A stretch of 64,000 bases of DNA from Oryzias latipes (Eukaryota > Chordata > Actinopteri > Beloniformes > Adrianichthyidae). The translations under genes and the position numbers were made by a program. The stretch lies in the NCBI RefSeq assembly GCF_002234675.1, contig NC_019877.2, positions 2,325,041 to 2,389,040 of the forward strand, written 5' to 3'. Under the pieces are notes generated by a model. That model ran no database searches. It was not told the DNA's origin and saw only the letters and a list, made by a program, of their open reading frames with translations. Positions 11,641 to 24,075 of the stretch are shown here, piece by piece. Within the stretch, counting starts at the first letter, position 1; every line of letters begins with the position of its first letter.

Positions 11641-12599
11641 GCTCAAAATGAGCGAACTGGATAAAATATACATTTGAAAACTTTAGGGTGTTCTAGACGA
11701 AATCTGGATTCAAATCAGATTTTTCCTGATTGTAAACAGTCCTTCCTGCTTGCTAAAACCCTAGAATGTGTCCGAAGACAGACAGTTCTGCACAGAATGA
11801 GATCAGAAAAACTCGAATCTTGCACTTATGAGCGGCACAAACCATTTATCGGGTTCTTCTAAATCAACCAAAAACACATCAAAGAAACTCAAGGATTTGT
11901 AGATTTGGTGATAATTGGACATTTATGGAGCTTAAACAAACTTCACACCGTAGAATGAAGGCGCTCCAACTACGTTTTCATGCGGCTAAACAACCCAGTT
12001 TTCTGCCCCATTTGAATAATTGCAGTCGTTCATATTTCCATACCTTTCCATAAGTCTGTCACAAATTGGCTTTCGGTCATGAGCTCCCCTTTGCCAGCAG
12101 AGTAATTGATATCCACTCCTAAAATATTTTGATAGCATAAGGGAGCTCTTAAACGGACCCCTGCTTCTCTTTAAAAGCTCTTCACGGCAGCAGCCCAGCG
12201 TCTGCGGGGCCTCCTGCACATACGCGGCCTTGTCTGGCTTCATTAATGACCTGCTACGGTTCATGGGATGGCGATTGCGTCAGGCCACAGGCAGCCTCTC
12301 TAATTTGCCGTCGACCGCGGCCCTGCGCTCCACTTCCCCCGGCTGCCGTTTTTCTTTTGAAAGGCGGGGCGGCACGGAGGAAGGGAACACTGGGGACCAG
12401 TGTGCCGAGGCGTGAACTTGAGACTGCGTTAGTCCTCACGGGAGCAGTCGGCCAGTTCCCATGAGCTGTGGTCAAAAACCAACGGCCAACTTCCCTGATT
12501 AAACAGTAACTGAGCAGCGACACAGACACAATGGCATTCAGACTATGTGAGAAAAAATCCAGCTCTTTAAGGTTAAACTGTGGAATTACCAGCTACAAA

Positions 12600-12670
12600 A
12601 CGGAGCCTAAAAGGCTAAAAGACTTTTGACCACACAGCGAGGGTTCGATTCCCTTCTTTGTCTTCCTGCC
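12600..12670 (+). repeat. Possible tRNA-like (SINE-head) relic
   Basis: The string gggttcgattccc at about 12642-12654 matches the T-loop/B-box consensus of tRNA genes. I cannot fold an intact cloverleaf from the flanking bases, so it is probably a degraded tRNA-derived SINE head and not a tRNA gene. Confidence 0.3.
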
Positions 12671-14579
12671 ATTTCGTCCAATCCACTGTCTGCTCTTTTC
12701 TGACTTCCACAGTCAGACAAACGCCAACGAGGATGTAAAATATGCTAAATCATTTCAGGTTAGACATTTAAAGCTGTAATCCCTGACCTGGCTTGAAGAT
12801 CAAAAGCAGGAAGTGGATTTACCCCCGGATTATCCCCTAATCCTTCGTCTCCCCCATCGTCCTCGGTGGGGTGCCGGTCTCTGGGCCGATCCTGCCTGCG
12901 AGGCCCCCCTGGTCCGCCCAGATTTCTGTCAAATAAGAAGTACGGCGGTGAATCGGCCGGTTTGAGGAATAGAGAACCGAACGGATTTTAGGAAGAAGAC
13001 AGAGAAACTGTGAAGGAGAGAGCCGCAAACGCAGGGTTGAGAATGTGAGGATGAGGAGGACGCATTGTGGGGAAGGTGGGGCAAATGAGGAAGCTGTCAC
13101 CTGCAACAAAACCACGCCGTAAAGAGGGAAACATGACAACAGCGGTTCGGCACGTTTTCAGCTGAAGAGTCATCTTCTGGTGCTTTCACGAGAACAGGTT
13201 TCGTAAATAAACACCGAACGGACGGAAAAGTCCGACGAAATCCACAAATCAAAACGCCGCCAAGATGTACAAACAACTTCTGTTGACAATAAAGTCATGT
13301 GGAAGAGAAAGCTTGTCCAGATGGAGGGGGGGGGGGGGGTAGCAGCTGAAGAGTGTGATTTTCCACTAAATCCAACGTCTCTTTTCTGTTCTGGAGCATC
13401 TTCAGAAGTCCTCATTGGAGCCTTTGCTTCTGTTTTTATTTAGCTCTCCAGTGTACAAACAAACATTTGAATTGCAAAATCAAATTCGTTCGATTCTATA
13501 AGCAGAGCGGTTCCCGTCTAATCAGAGGTTTTGGGATGTTTATTAGAGGCTAAACAGTCCTGATGAAGAACTTCTCCTGGATTCTTCTCCATGTACCTCA
13601 CAGACTGCCGGTCCTCGGTGCAGTCTTTCCTTGAGGTGGCCTTTGCTGGATGTTAACCAGAGCAACCACAGTCTAATGGGAGCCGTGTGTGCAGCGTTCA
13701 GCCTGTTGGAAGGCATTCCTGAGGAAAGCATCAGTTGGTCATCAACCATCCTTCTCCTCAGCCTCTCTGCTCTGATTGAAACCACCTTTGGCTCGGAGCG
13801 TCTCTCCGCTCACTTCTTCTTTCTCGTGTTTCATTACTCTACTTGTTTTCTAATATTTCTTTTCAGCTATTTGGCCTTCCATCACTTTTCCTTCACATTT
13901 TTTCTGATTTCTTTTGTGTGTTTTCTGCGCATGTGGACCTGATTTGCGGTTGTTCTTGTTCCTGGTAGCACTTTTGATGAGGATAATTCAGTCAGAACTT
14001 ATCTTAAAATCCATGTTGGACTTTGGGTTTGTCCAAAGTTCTCCCTTCTTCTGTGTCCTGTGATCACTAACCCAGCTAACCAGGTGAACAAACAAATAGG
14101 ATAAGACCACGTTGGCCCTGGTTACCCTTTGGCCTTTAATAAGGCTCCTGTTTTTCCCTCTCAGGCTAAGTATGGTTCCTGCGTTCATACAGATTCATGC
14201 TTTAACACCCTCAGATTCTTCCAACGTTCTTCCATCTTCTCCTCCATCTCCTTACTTTGTTGTTGTTTCTGTGATAAAAAAAATAGTTTCACATGTTTTT
14301 ATCCATAAGGGCAGCACTCAGGTTTTCAAGGACTGCTGAGGTTAACTTTTAGGTCAGAATTGGTCGGATGTTGGGTTTTAAACCCCGGATAAAACCCCAA
14401 AACTTTCTGTTTGAACTTGTTCCAAAATCTGACTTTAATTAATCTGTCTTAAATAACTTATTTTAAAATTAGGAGGTAAACATTCTTCTTCCACTTTCGG
14501 CTTCTCCCATCTAAACATAGTTTTTATAAAAACCTGTACCAGAATAATTTTTTGACCTAGTAAATCTTCTGTTATGATC

Positions 14580-15140
14580 ATTGATTGTACATGAGAACTG
14601 GACTGAGTGACTCCGCCCCTCTGCTGTTCCAAACAGGAAGTGGCTCAAAGAATCCGAAATCCCATTGACTTCTATTAAGAAATAAACAGCTGTTCCTCAT
14701 TCTATTGGTCAGAAGAACCATTCCTGCTCTGAAAGCTTTTTGAAAATATATATAGTCCTGGTAATCCTCTTTTTTTTATATTTTTTCTGTAGCTATTTAA
14801 GTTATAAACTGACCAATCAGTCAATGTAGGTGGAGCCTGCGGGCCCCCACGTCCAACGTTCAGAATGATTGACTGACAGATTTTGTGTACCCCCCTTTCA
14901 AGTGGTAGGGGTGTGGTCTTCTGACAAGCTCACTCCTGATTGGTGTGAGTGGTTGCCATAGAAACGTTGATTTAGACCAATCACCCTCGTACTGACCACA
15001 TCTGGCTCCAAAATGGCGGTGTCCATATTGCAAAAGAATGGGGACTGAATTGACTTCATTTGGTTGGAATTGGAATCAAGCCATTTTCTATTGGTGACGT
15101 CACACTCACTCACTCCGTCCATGAGAACTGGACGGATTGT
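14580..15140 (+). repeat. Dispersed repeat, copy A (second copy at 32.26 kb)
   Basis: Blocks shared in order with 32260-32680 include aaatcccattgacttctat, aaataaacagct, gtaggtggagcctgcgggcccccac, gacagattttgtgt, caagctcactcctgattggtg, gaattgacttcatttgg and cattttctattggtgac. The element starts and ends near the direct repeat catgagaactggac (14590 and 15120). No reading frame of note. Class unknown. Confidence 0.65.
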
Positions 15141-17306
15141 CACCTAAAATGATTGGGGTGTGAAAACTCTACCAAGTGATTTGGTTCCAGACGACTCAAA
15201 GCTACGTCTATAAAATCGGTGTGACATCGTTTTAGTGTGATTCCCAGTGAAAACTGTCGCTGATTCCCGGATCTTAGTCAGGAAGCGTCACCGCCAGGTG
15301 GGACCAGCTCCTCACTGAGGAGCAACACCTCACTGCAAAGCGTGAATGACATCTGAGGTGGTTCCCAATTTCCTTAACAGTCATTAACGTTCAAAAGCTT
15401 TAGAGAATCTTTTCCACATAATCATGGATGACGTCTCAAAAGTGTCTTCAGATGTTTTGCTTTGATGAGTCAGAGAATGTGGGAGAAAATATGAGACACA
15501 ACTTTGTGCCCAAGTTAGCAACCTTTGAAACAAAATTGGGACCAGTTCCAGACAAAAACTGGATTATTACAGTTTAGGGAAGCTACAAACTCTGTTTACA
15601 TTTGTACTAGTCCTGCGTAGAATGTATATGAACCCTGGGCAGATTTTTAAGAAGTTCTACTGGTATTCCATGCAACAATAATGCAATAATGATCTAAATA
15701 TGAGTCAATAATCTGCACATTTCCTCCCGATAGTGTGTTTTAAAAAAGAAAACTTCTGAAGTTATACCTGACTTAAAAACATTATCGGATCATGTTATGC
15801 ATTACATTTGTAGTCTGTGTTTAAAAATCATGTTTTATCTGATTTTACTTGTTAAACTCAGAATGTGATAGATTTATGAATAATCTCTATTATTGTGTAG
15901 TTGCTAATGGAAACCATAAACAAAGGAGAAAAAATTACAAGAGGAATGAAAATGCCTTCAAAGGAAACAAGAATGCGCTCTCGTTTCCTGGACTTTTTTT
16001 TCTTTTCTTTTTGTTTTCTGAAAAGGTCTTTTTTTAATAATATTTTAGATTTCACCAGTAAATAAACACTCAATGGAGATTTAAAAAAATATAACTGGAT
16101 TTCAGTCAAACTCATAAAAAAGTTAAGGCAGTTTTGAAGAAAAGTGAGGTAGCAGTGAATCATGACCATTTGGGGAGGGAGCCCCCCTTTAAGTGAGAAA
16201 ACAAACAGTTTGAAAGTTCACACCTCTGCATTTGACCATTTCCACACGGGCTGCGTCAGTGGCACCTAAAGGTCACCGAAGGTCGCCACGAAGGAATGTT
16301 ACAACTCAGGTGAAATCAAGTGAAGAGGAAATGCCGCACAGATGATTTGTTGTCTTTATCGCAAATTTTGACATCATTAGCGCAAATGAGAAACACAGGA
16401 ACATGTGTTGACCATCTGCCAGAGCAGGAGACCCAAGTGGATGCACCAGGCGTCTACCCGGGGGGGGGGGGGGGATTTGCTGAGGGAATTACAGAGCAAG
16501 TTGAACACGAGGTCCAGTCCTGCGTGTTCTCTATAGATTTTTTTCAGTGTCGTCACTGGCTCACTTTGGATTGATCTCCACTGAGGGCTCCAATACGCTC
16601 TTTAATCCCCATTTTGTCTCACAAAGTGACCCCCTGTCTTCACTCACTGGCGGGGTCAGAGGTCAGAGGGCCGCTGCCCCCTAACTTGTAACGGTGTCCA
16701 ACGCTGTCTGAGTTGTTTGTCCCCGTAATTAAAACACTCGAGTCCTGCCAAACTCACGTCGTGTCGCGTTCCACCGAATCAGACAGCATCTTGGTAATGT
16801 CATTGACATGTGCAGGGGGGGAAATTGATAGTCCAAGTTATGTAACTTCTGTAATTGTAAGGCAGAGTGATAGAAATCAAAGCGCTGCCAGATTTATCTT
16901 GACCAGACTGGCACTGTGGGAACAGTAATGATATACAACTGCCCCTTCTGTCGCACAGAAACATGTGATTAAAAACTCATTTTGTGTCCAGTCTGACCAT
17001 TAACAACATTTTTGACCATATTTGAGCTTCAACCTGGAAGTTTTACAGGTAAAACTAAATAGAATCTGTGTTTTTGTCTGATTCCCAGGCTTTTCCTGCT
17101 TTAAGATGTTAATAAAGTTATTTTAGGAAACTCTGTTTAATGTTAATGTTTTTGGAAAGAGTTAAAATAGCGCAAATATAGGATTTAAAACGCAGCTTTA
17201 AAGAGTTATTGCATTCACTGAAATTAAATAAAGATAACTTTATTGTTCCTGAGATTTGCAGACAAAACGGAGATTTACCGAGCGTGAAAAATGTTCTTAA
17301 ACTCAC

Positions 17307-17560
17307 CTCGGGGACCATAAACACACAAAAACGACGGAATCCGCCTTAATTATGACTCCAGCGTCTGCTTGAGGGGTCCGACGGGCGGCTGGAGGAGTCC
17401 GACTGTCCCGCTGCTGCTGCGGGGGAGCGGCGCGCCGGAGGAAAGGGGCGGGCGGAGGTTCAAACCCCAGCCAAACCTCCGCGGAGGAGCTGCGCCCACA
17501 GCGGTCCTGAAGGCTGTCGCACGGTAACGGATCTGTCTGCCCCCGGGGGGGAGGGGGGAG
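17307..17560 (-). promoter_or_regulatory. CpG-rich region, probable promoter and untranslated exon 1 of CDC42EP1
   Basis: A sharp GC- and CpG-rich island (about 17330-17560) in otherwise AT-rich DNA. On the minus strand it ends in a strong donor, CCGAG|GTGAGT, with the GT at 17306-17305. No ATG-led frame of interest lies in it. It is the nearest upstream CpG island to CDC42EP1 and has the correct strand, so I infer an untranslated first exon. Transcript data would settle this. Confidence 0.5.
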
Positions 17561-18516
17561 CAACACAGCCTGACAGTTAAACCATTTGTATTCTTCAAAA
17601 TTAAAAATATTAACAAAAAGCGACTTAAAATTGTCAAAATATTGCTAACTCGACGTTTAGGAAACATAAAAAAATGGCTAAATTGCGTCAAAGTGACTGA
17701 CTTGGCGCTTTATTTATGCTAATGAGGTTTATGCTAATTTAAGCTAACTTCAACGCTTTTTTTAAAATATGAATCCTCCCATTTAAATAGGTAAAATAAA
17801 TGTATTAATAATTACATAAACTTAAAAAAAACCTTTTGATTATGAATACATACTCTTGTGTTATTTCATGCTAAGTTGTGCTATAAAATTAGCATGGCTA
17901 GTAGCTGGAAAATAAGGAAAGCGGCTACATCTGGTGGTTTAGCTGTTTGCCAAATCCTCTAACGTTTTTATGTTCTTGCTTAATCTTTACCAGACAGCTT
18001 GTGGTTTTACAAAGTAATAAATGTTTTAATATGTCCAAAATGTTGTAAGCTAGAGATGCACACAAGCTGTTGAGCTGGCATTTACCACATTTACATGGTA
18101 AGTAACTGAAGAAGAGATAGGTGATAGTATGCATGCTGAAGTATTTCAATTAAACATAAAAATGTACACAAAATATCTGAAAAATTGTGAATGACATTGC
18201 AGTATAATGGAAAGACTGTGTGGTCACAGACCCTCCGGTTTGCTTGGAGCCAGTTTTCAGCTCTGTGGTCGTCGCCATCGTGAAAAATATCTGACATCAC
18301 CAAAGCCTGGACTCTCTGGGAAGAGGCATCAATACAAAACCAACAAACCTGACACTACTGGGACTGTAAGGCCACTGTAGAGCATAGAGTTCATCAGACA
18401 AGCCTAACTGTTGTGTCCAACATTAAAATCAAACAAGAAGAAATAATGAAAATGAATCCAAAGGACAGTTTTCCCAAAAATAAAATGTAAGTACAAAGAT
18501 GTTTTTTCAGTTTTAA

Positions 18517-18836
18517 AGACTCACTCCGACGAAAATTGAGTTTTTAACATGTCCTTGTGTCACTTCTCTAATGATGCAGGACATATATAAAGAAAATTAG
18601 AATACAAATTTAATTTCTGAGTATTTCTTTATTGAATTTGTTGTGAATCAGGAGCAGACAAAAAACTTTTTGAAAAAGAGCTCCTTTGTGACATTGAACT
18701 CTTTGTGCTTTGCAGAAACTGTGTCCTAGAAAACAACACTGTTTTTTTTCTCTTTTTTTTGGGCTAAAAATCAAAAATCTAAGAGATCTAAAAGTAACGC
18801 TATCAAAAGAGATCAAAAGATGATTGGAGTGGGACT
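18517..18836. mobile_element. MITE, TTAA-flanked family, copy 3 (best preserved ends)
   Basis: 320 bp between TTAA (18513-18516) and TTAA (18837-18840). The left end is agactcactccgacgaaaat, the right end gatgattggagtgggact; the first 11 bases of the two ends are inverse apart from two changes. A TTAA target duplication is characteristic of piggyBac-type transposases (established knowledge); the assignment to that superfamily is inference. Confidence 0.75.
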
Positions 18837-19860
18837 TTAAGTTTGGCCATTGCTCTTAAAAAGGATAGTAAACATTCCAGAGGAGTTGTCCAAATCACAT
18901 GCAAGGTTACAGGATAAATGATCTGCATGGGATAAGCAGAGATCCAGGAAACAACAAATGGCACAAACAGTAGCCATGCGTGCACTGCTTTCAGAATCAT
19001 TGCTCGTGTAAGGCCTCGGGATGTTCATTCATACCCACAACAATCACAGGGTTTTTAGAAAACGGTCACTGCTTGTACTCAGACATGTAATGAAGTCTTC
19101 AGGCTCAGAAAATGTAAGAAACTAACCTCAGGAAAGTGTGTGCACACAGCAGTCATGGGATCTGTGCCTGGAAACCGTAAACACTCCAGTACAAACAATC
19201 TAGATGGATTACTTCCAAGTTCTGGATCAGGGATGTACCTGGGCCAGCTGTGCTTGGACTGCTCACAACTGAACTGTTCTTGTCAGCATGGATACATCAG
19301 TAGAGACAGGATATGCCAAGGAAACTGTACCATTATTCAAAGTGAATGTGTACATGTGGTATATACAAATAATTATAGTGACAGACAGCTGCACAGGAGG
19401 AGCAGGAACCAACAGACTGCCCCTTCAAGACACTCGCCCAAGGTCGGGTACCGCTTGAAAATATGTCTTGAACCTCATAAACCGAAGTCCAGCTATAGAA
19501 TGGTCATGCCAAATTCCAGCAGTCCTAAAAAGGTCCAGCGAGCTTGATTCAAAAACAAGATACTAGTATATTCCAATTTCACGAGGAGTAATGGCTTCTC
19601 AGTTTTGTCTGTGCTCCATTTGGCAAATACCGCTGGAAACACTTGCTGTCTGAGTTTCTCAAGATCTTTTCAGGGTATGATGGATCAGATCAAGGAGGCC
19701 CTCTGGGCCTTGTCGGTACAGATACAGGCTGTTAAAAAGGCCATCTGTTTCAAACATGAGCCCTCCAGCCTCATTATGAACCAAAAACGTGGCACCGACT
19801 TGGATCATCTGCACTTAGCTGGAGCGGATATGAAGGAGTGCCAGTAGCCAAAGAGCTAAA
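18800..19860 (-). pseudogene. Unrecognised decayed coding-like region
   Basis: On the minus strand, broken frames read like membrane-protein sequence. The clearest is 19000-18803, with a hydrophobic run LLFVPFVVSWISAYPMQIIY and a further hydrophobic stretch. Frames farther upstream on this strand (19.1-19.85 kb) are interrupted by stops. I could not match it to a family; it could be a dead receptor gene, part of a retroelement, or chance. The plus-strand frames at 19140-19547 and 19605-19847 are alternatives of equal weakness. Confidence 0.2.
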
Positions 19861-20458
19861 TATGATACCAGAGAGTGATTTTACTGTAGGCACAGCAAAA
19901 ACAGACACTGAAACAGGGAGGGACTGAAAGGGAAAGGAGAGAGCGTAGGAAAATGATTCTGACATTTAAAGCAAGTCTAAGCCTCTTCAGAAGCATTCAA
20001 AAATGATTTTCTTTGGAGGGTTTTCCCTTTTTAAAAGATATTTAGAACCAAACTTTGACTAAAACCCATTAAAACCTTCAGTTTCTTTTTGATTGATTCA
20101 GAGGTGGATGTTAGTATGTTTGACTCAGTATTCTATTGAAGAACACATTGTCTAACGGGTAAACAGAAGAATTTATGGTTCCATCTGTGACAATATAACA
20201 TGCCGTCTGTGTCCTGGGCTGCTTCTTACCCCTACACTTCCTCCACCATGTTTGCTGCTTTGGAGCCTTTATTCTAAAATTCTGTTAGTTGGAGTCCAGA
20301 TGTTTGAGGATGATACCTTCAGGAAGTTCCTTTTCTGTCGCATCAGTCCAGAGAGTATTTGTCCTAGAGCTTTGTGGGTAATCCAGATGTTTGTGATTCA
20401 GCACATTTTGATCTGATTTGCTTTTGTCTTCCCCTCTTCTGAGTTTGGTCAATTAAAG

Positions 20459-20955
20459 CAGTGGTCCCCAACCTTTTTGTCACCGTGGACCGGTACAACG
20501 CAAGACACGTTTACCGCGCACCTGTGGGGTGGTGGTGGTGGGGGGTTGAGGTGCAACGCAAGGCACGTTTACCGCTGCCTGTTAAAGGCAGATTTCCCTT
20601 TTTTAGTGGGTGCAGGTTCCTCTTCTGTCCCTTCATTGGACCGTTTCCCCTTGTCAAAGCAACTTTCTAAAGAAATTTGTTTTTTGCTCATTTTGGTTGT
20701 TTGGGTTTAATTTTAGCGGGGTGTATCACATGATGTTTGGTGTGTCTCGACTTTGACGTGCGTTGAGTTTAACGGATGTAACAGAGAGAATCCGGTCACT
20801 TTTCAAAATAAAATGTTTTTTTCAAGAAAAACAATAAAACGGAAATTATTTTTTCTTTCTGTTCGTCACGGTGCCAAAATTTCCCGCGGTCCGGCCCGGT
20901 GCCAAGTGTCCCGCGGCCTGGTACCGGTCCGCGGCCCGGTGGTTGGGGACCACTG
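20459..20955. mobile_element. Non-autonomous hAT element with 8-bp target duplication
   Basis: Terminal inverted repeats cagtggtccccaacc (20459) and ggttggggaccactg (to 20955). The 8 bases before (aattaaag, 20451-20458) are repeated exactly after it (20956-20963), the target-site duplication size of hAT transposons. The interior (497 bp in all) repeats acgcaagacacgtttaccgc at about 20500 and a near copy at about 20555 and has no transposase. Perfect duplications suggest a fairly recent insertion. Confidence 0.88.
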
Positions 20956-23842
20956 AATTAAAGGATCAAAATAGCATCATCATAATAATGTGCTTAGCGC
21001 TTCAGCTCACACACTGTTGAATAAACATCTTTAATCTGTGTTATTGTTTGCATACTGGATTAAATCTGAAGATTGTTTGTTAATCATGAGGTTATTCACT
21101 TCACTAACATCTCTGGTTTTAAATGAAATGTCTGTCAAGGCTAAAGATTTCTTGTTAACCTGGTAGAACAGATTGATATTTTAGGTCCCAATGAGGCAGA
21201 CTGTAAATAGTAATAGTATAGTTTGTATTGGATCTAATGGATGTGTAATTTAGGCTAAATTTAAGTCATTGTAAAACCACTTGAGGACACATACACAGAG
21301 TGTGTCTTTGTGTGTGTGCGGCTGCATGACTGTATTTGGTCTGCATGCTCTCCCATCACCTTTGCTCACACTTCCCTGGCATGAATCGTTGGCTGCTCTG
21401 CTTTCACTCCCACTTCAACAGCGAGTTATTCATCTGAAGGCAGCAACGCCGACGTCTCTGTCAGCAGATCCATTGCAAGACAATAACTCTTCATATTCAA
21501 TCACAACTTTTCAAGACTCCAGTACTCTCAGAGATTCAAGACAATATATTCATATTCTGTTAGACGTTCAATGGCACGTTTCTCCAACGACCTTAAATGT
21601 TTTATTACTGCCGCACTTTTAATGTATACAACAAACAAAACATCTCCCTAAAGAACCGTGTGTCTTTATTATCAATCATTTTTATCATCTAGGTTGTGAT
21701 AGACGACAAACTTGGTGACATTTTTGCCTAAAACTGCAACACATTTCTTCTCACATTGAGTCTCTATTTGTGTGTTGATAGTTTGAGACACAGATGTGCT
21801 CTTGATAGGACTGTTTTGTTTTTATGGAGTTTGTCAGAGTGTTGGCATCTTGATCCTCTCGTGCTTCATTTTTTCTGTTGTTGGTGAACACTCAAGCCTC
21901 CGGCCTCCACCTCTCTCCTGCCGCCTCTCTCCCAGGCATCCCTCTTGTTTCTCTCATGTTCTGCATCCCAAGATAAACAACCTCTGTTCTGAGGCATGTT
22001 AGCTATTTGTTCTGAAAAGCTCTCAAGCTTTTGGAGGCTGTTCAGAGTTGTGTCCCTGAAGGGAGGCAAGATTACAAATTTAGTGCTTTTCACAATCTCC
22101 CCCTCTTCTGTTTTTCATTTTTCTTGGTCTGGACATCGGTTCTCCCCCCTCCATTCTCTTGTGACTTGTTCGTTTCTCACTTAGTGATTCCCACATTTGT
22201 AAGTTTTGACACCTCACCACCCTTAAGTCTAACCCTTATGTTGAGTCTCAGAAACTTCCCAGTTTGGCATTTGCTTATCCGGCGGTTGTTTGGAAAAAAG
22301 CTTTTTTTAGAGTAATGGGACTTAATGGGTGTTTTTATTACAGGCATTAAAAAATACTATGCATAAAAAGTGTGTGAATGTGTCTGTGTAGAAAATGGAA
22401 AGTTGAATAGTTGGTCAATGGTCAGGAGGATAAGTTATGTCTTAAAAAAAGAAATGAGTCATTTCCTAAAATCTAAGAATATATCAAAATGCATTTTTGT
22501 CTATTACTCTATGTGTGTTTGTTGGCTCAACCAATGTCCCTATAAGAAGATATTGATCTCTATTTTGTTATTAAAGTGTTAAGTGTAGCTTTTAGAGATT
22601 ATGATCCATTTGGGTGGAGTAGAGGTCGAAGCTAAAAGGACGCACAGTAGTTTTGTCCTTTCTTGGATCAACCTGACCCATTTACGGTTCTTGTGGCCCT
22701 GTGTTTTCCCCCGTGGACACCAGTGACTGAAAAGTTTATTAAATGATTTAATATGGCCTAAACTCCCAAACCAAGGAACTGTGGAACTACAATAACTGCG
22801 ACTTTTGTGCTTGTTTAATGTTGTTTTACTTTGTCGGAGAGCGTCTGAAGCTTGTTTCCTCTGTGAATCGTTCCAAGAGGTGTCCAAGAGAAAAGAAGTG
22901 GTTTAATTATCCTGTTTGCTATTATTTTCTATTCTTTGCAAGAAGTGAAACGTGTAGTTTGAGTTAGACTTGTTAGTGGTTGACAATGAAAGGAGCGGTG
23001 GAGTTGGTTTGGGCGGTTTGCAGAAGTCTTTCACTGGAAGTGTTTCTGACAGTGCTCTTAACTGTTTTTGCCCAGCAGGAAATCATAATCTACAATGCTC
23101 CAGGGCTGCCCTGACATCTCTGGAGGTGGCTAGGAAGGGGAAGCCCCTGAGACTGCTACTTGGACATTTGCCCCAGCAATGTGGTTTCTGGATAAGCATT
23201 AGGAATTGGCTTCATGACATCAATCATTTGGCTTATTTTCCATCCTTGTTTTTGATATTTTGATTGTTGAAACATTCGTGAAGCCAGAAATTTCCCTTTT
23301 GTGGGGAAAAAAAAAATCTTCAAAAGCACTGTGATCCTTCAAAACATATTTTTAAAAGAGGGTTTCATTGAGAATGTTCTTGATCAAGAGGAACCACCAC
23401 AACTCATGGGGACAAGTTTAGTGGAACCGTAAAATCTTTTTTGGCATAGGAGTTGTTTTTTTTAAGTGCTGTTGTCAATTTCTCTAACAATTCGATGTGA
23501 TAAAGGCTGTAAGTTTACACAAAGACACAAAGAAGAGCTAGAAATGCATCTTTTGGTTAGTATCCTTGAATATAGTCAACCTCCATGACTTTTAGATTTG
23601 AGACTAATATTGGGTTCCTGATAAAAATGATCTGTAAAGAAATAAAGATAAACTTTGGAACACATAAACTCTGAATCGACCTCAGAGTTTTATCCCATAA
23701 TCAATCTGGTGAAGCAGGTTTGAATCTATAAGTACCAGCAAATATAATCCTAGCTTCATCTGGTTTACCTTTGCATGATAAAATGTTGCGTGTTTACAGG
23801 AGCTATTAATTTCTAAATGTAAATTCTTCTAACACTAAGGTG

Positions 23843-24075
23843 TGTTCGGCTGGCAGCTGCAGAGGTAAAGCGGTCAACCTCTGTTTGGGAGTTTGCAGGT
23901 TCAGTTCCTGCTGTGCCTGGCCATGTGTCAAAGACACAGAACTCCCCGATGCTCTTGTTAGTATGGTTAGCGCTTTGCATAGCAGCACTATGGGTGAACC
24001 TGAACATTGGTGAATGGGGTTATAAAGAGCTTTAGTCCCTAATAAAGAGGGGGGAACAGTGCTCTATAAATCTAC
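23843..24075 (+). mobile_element. Degraded tRNA-derived SINE
   Basis: The head carries A-box/B-box-like sequence (gcagaggtaaagcggtcaac, then gcaggttcagttcctgctg). The body continues as in the widespread fish SINE with tgctcttgttagtatggtt and gggtgaacctg..tgaatggg, and the tail gtgctctataaatc is the L2-type 3' end. Many mismatches, so an old copy. Confidence 0.7.

Larger units (their letters stand above)
10345..17306 (-). other. Long 5' intron of CDC42EP1 (inferred)
   Basis: No coding exon was recognised in these 7 kb. They contain the triple Tc1-like array (11.19-11.64 kb), a poly-G run at 13325-13339, one copy of a dispersed repeat (14.58-15.14 kb) and a second poly-G run near 16460-16473. 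A short untranslated part of the coding exon must lie just above 10344; possible acceptors on the minus strand are near 10380 and 10410, neither strong. Confidence 0.45.

Noticed and set aside
12600..12670. A tRNA gene
   Set aside because: Only a B-box-like string is present; no acceptor stem or anticodon arm could be built.
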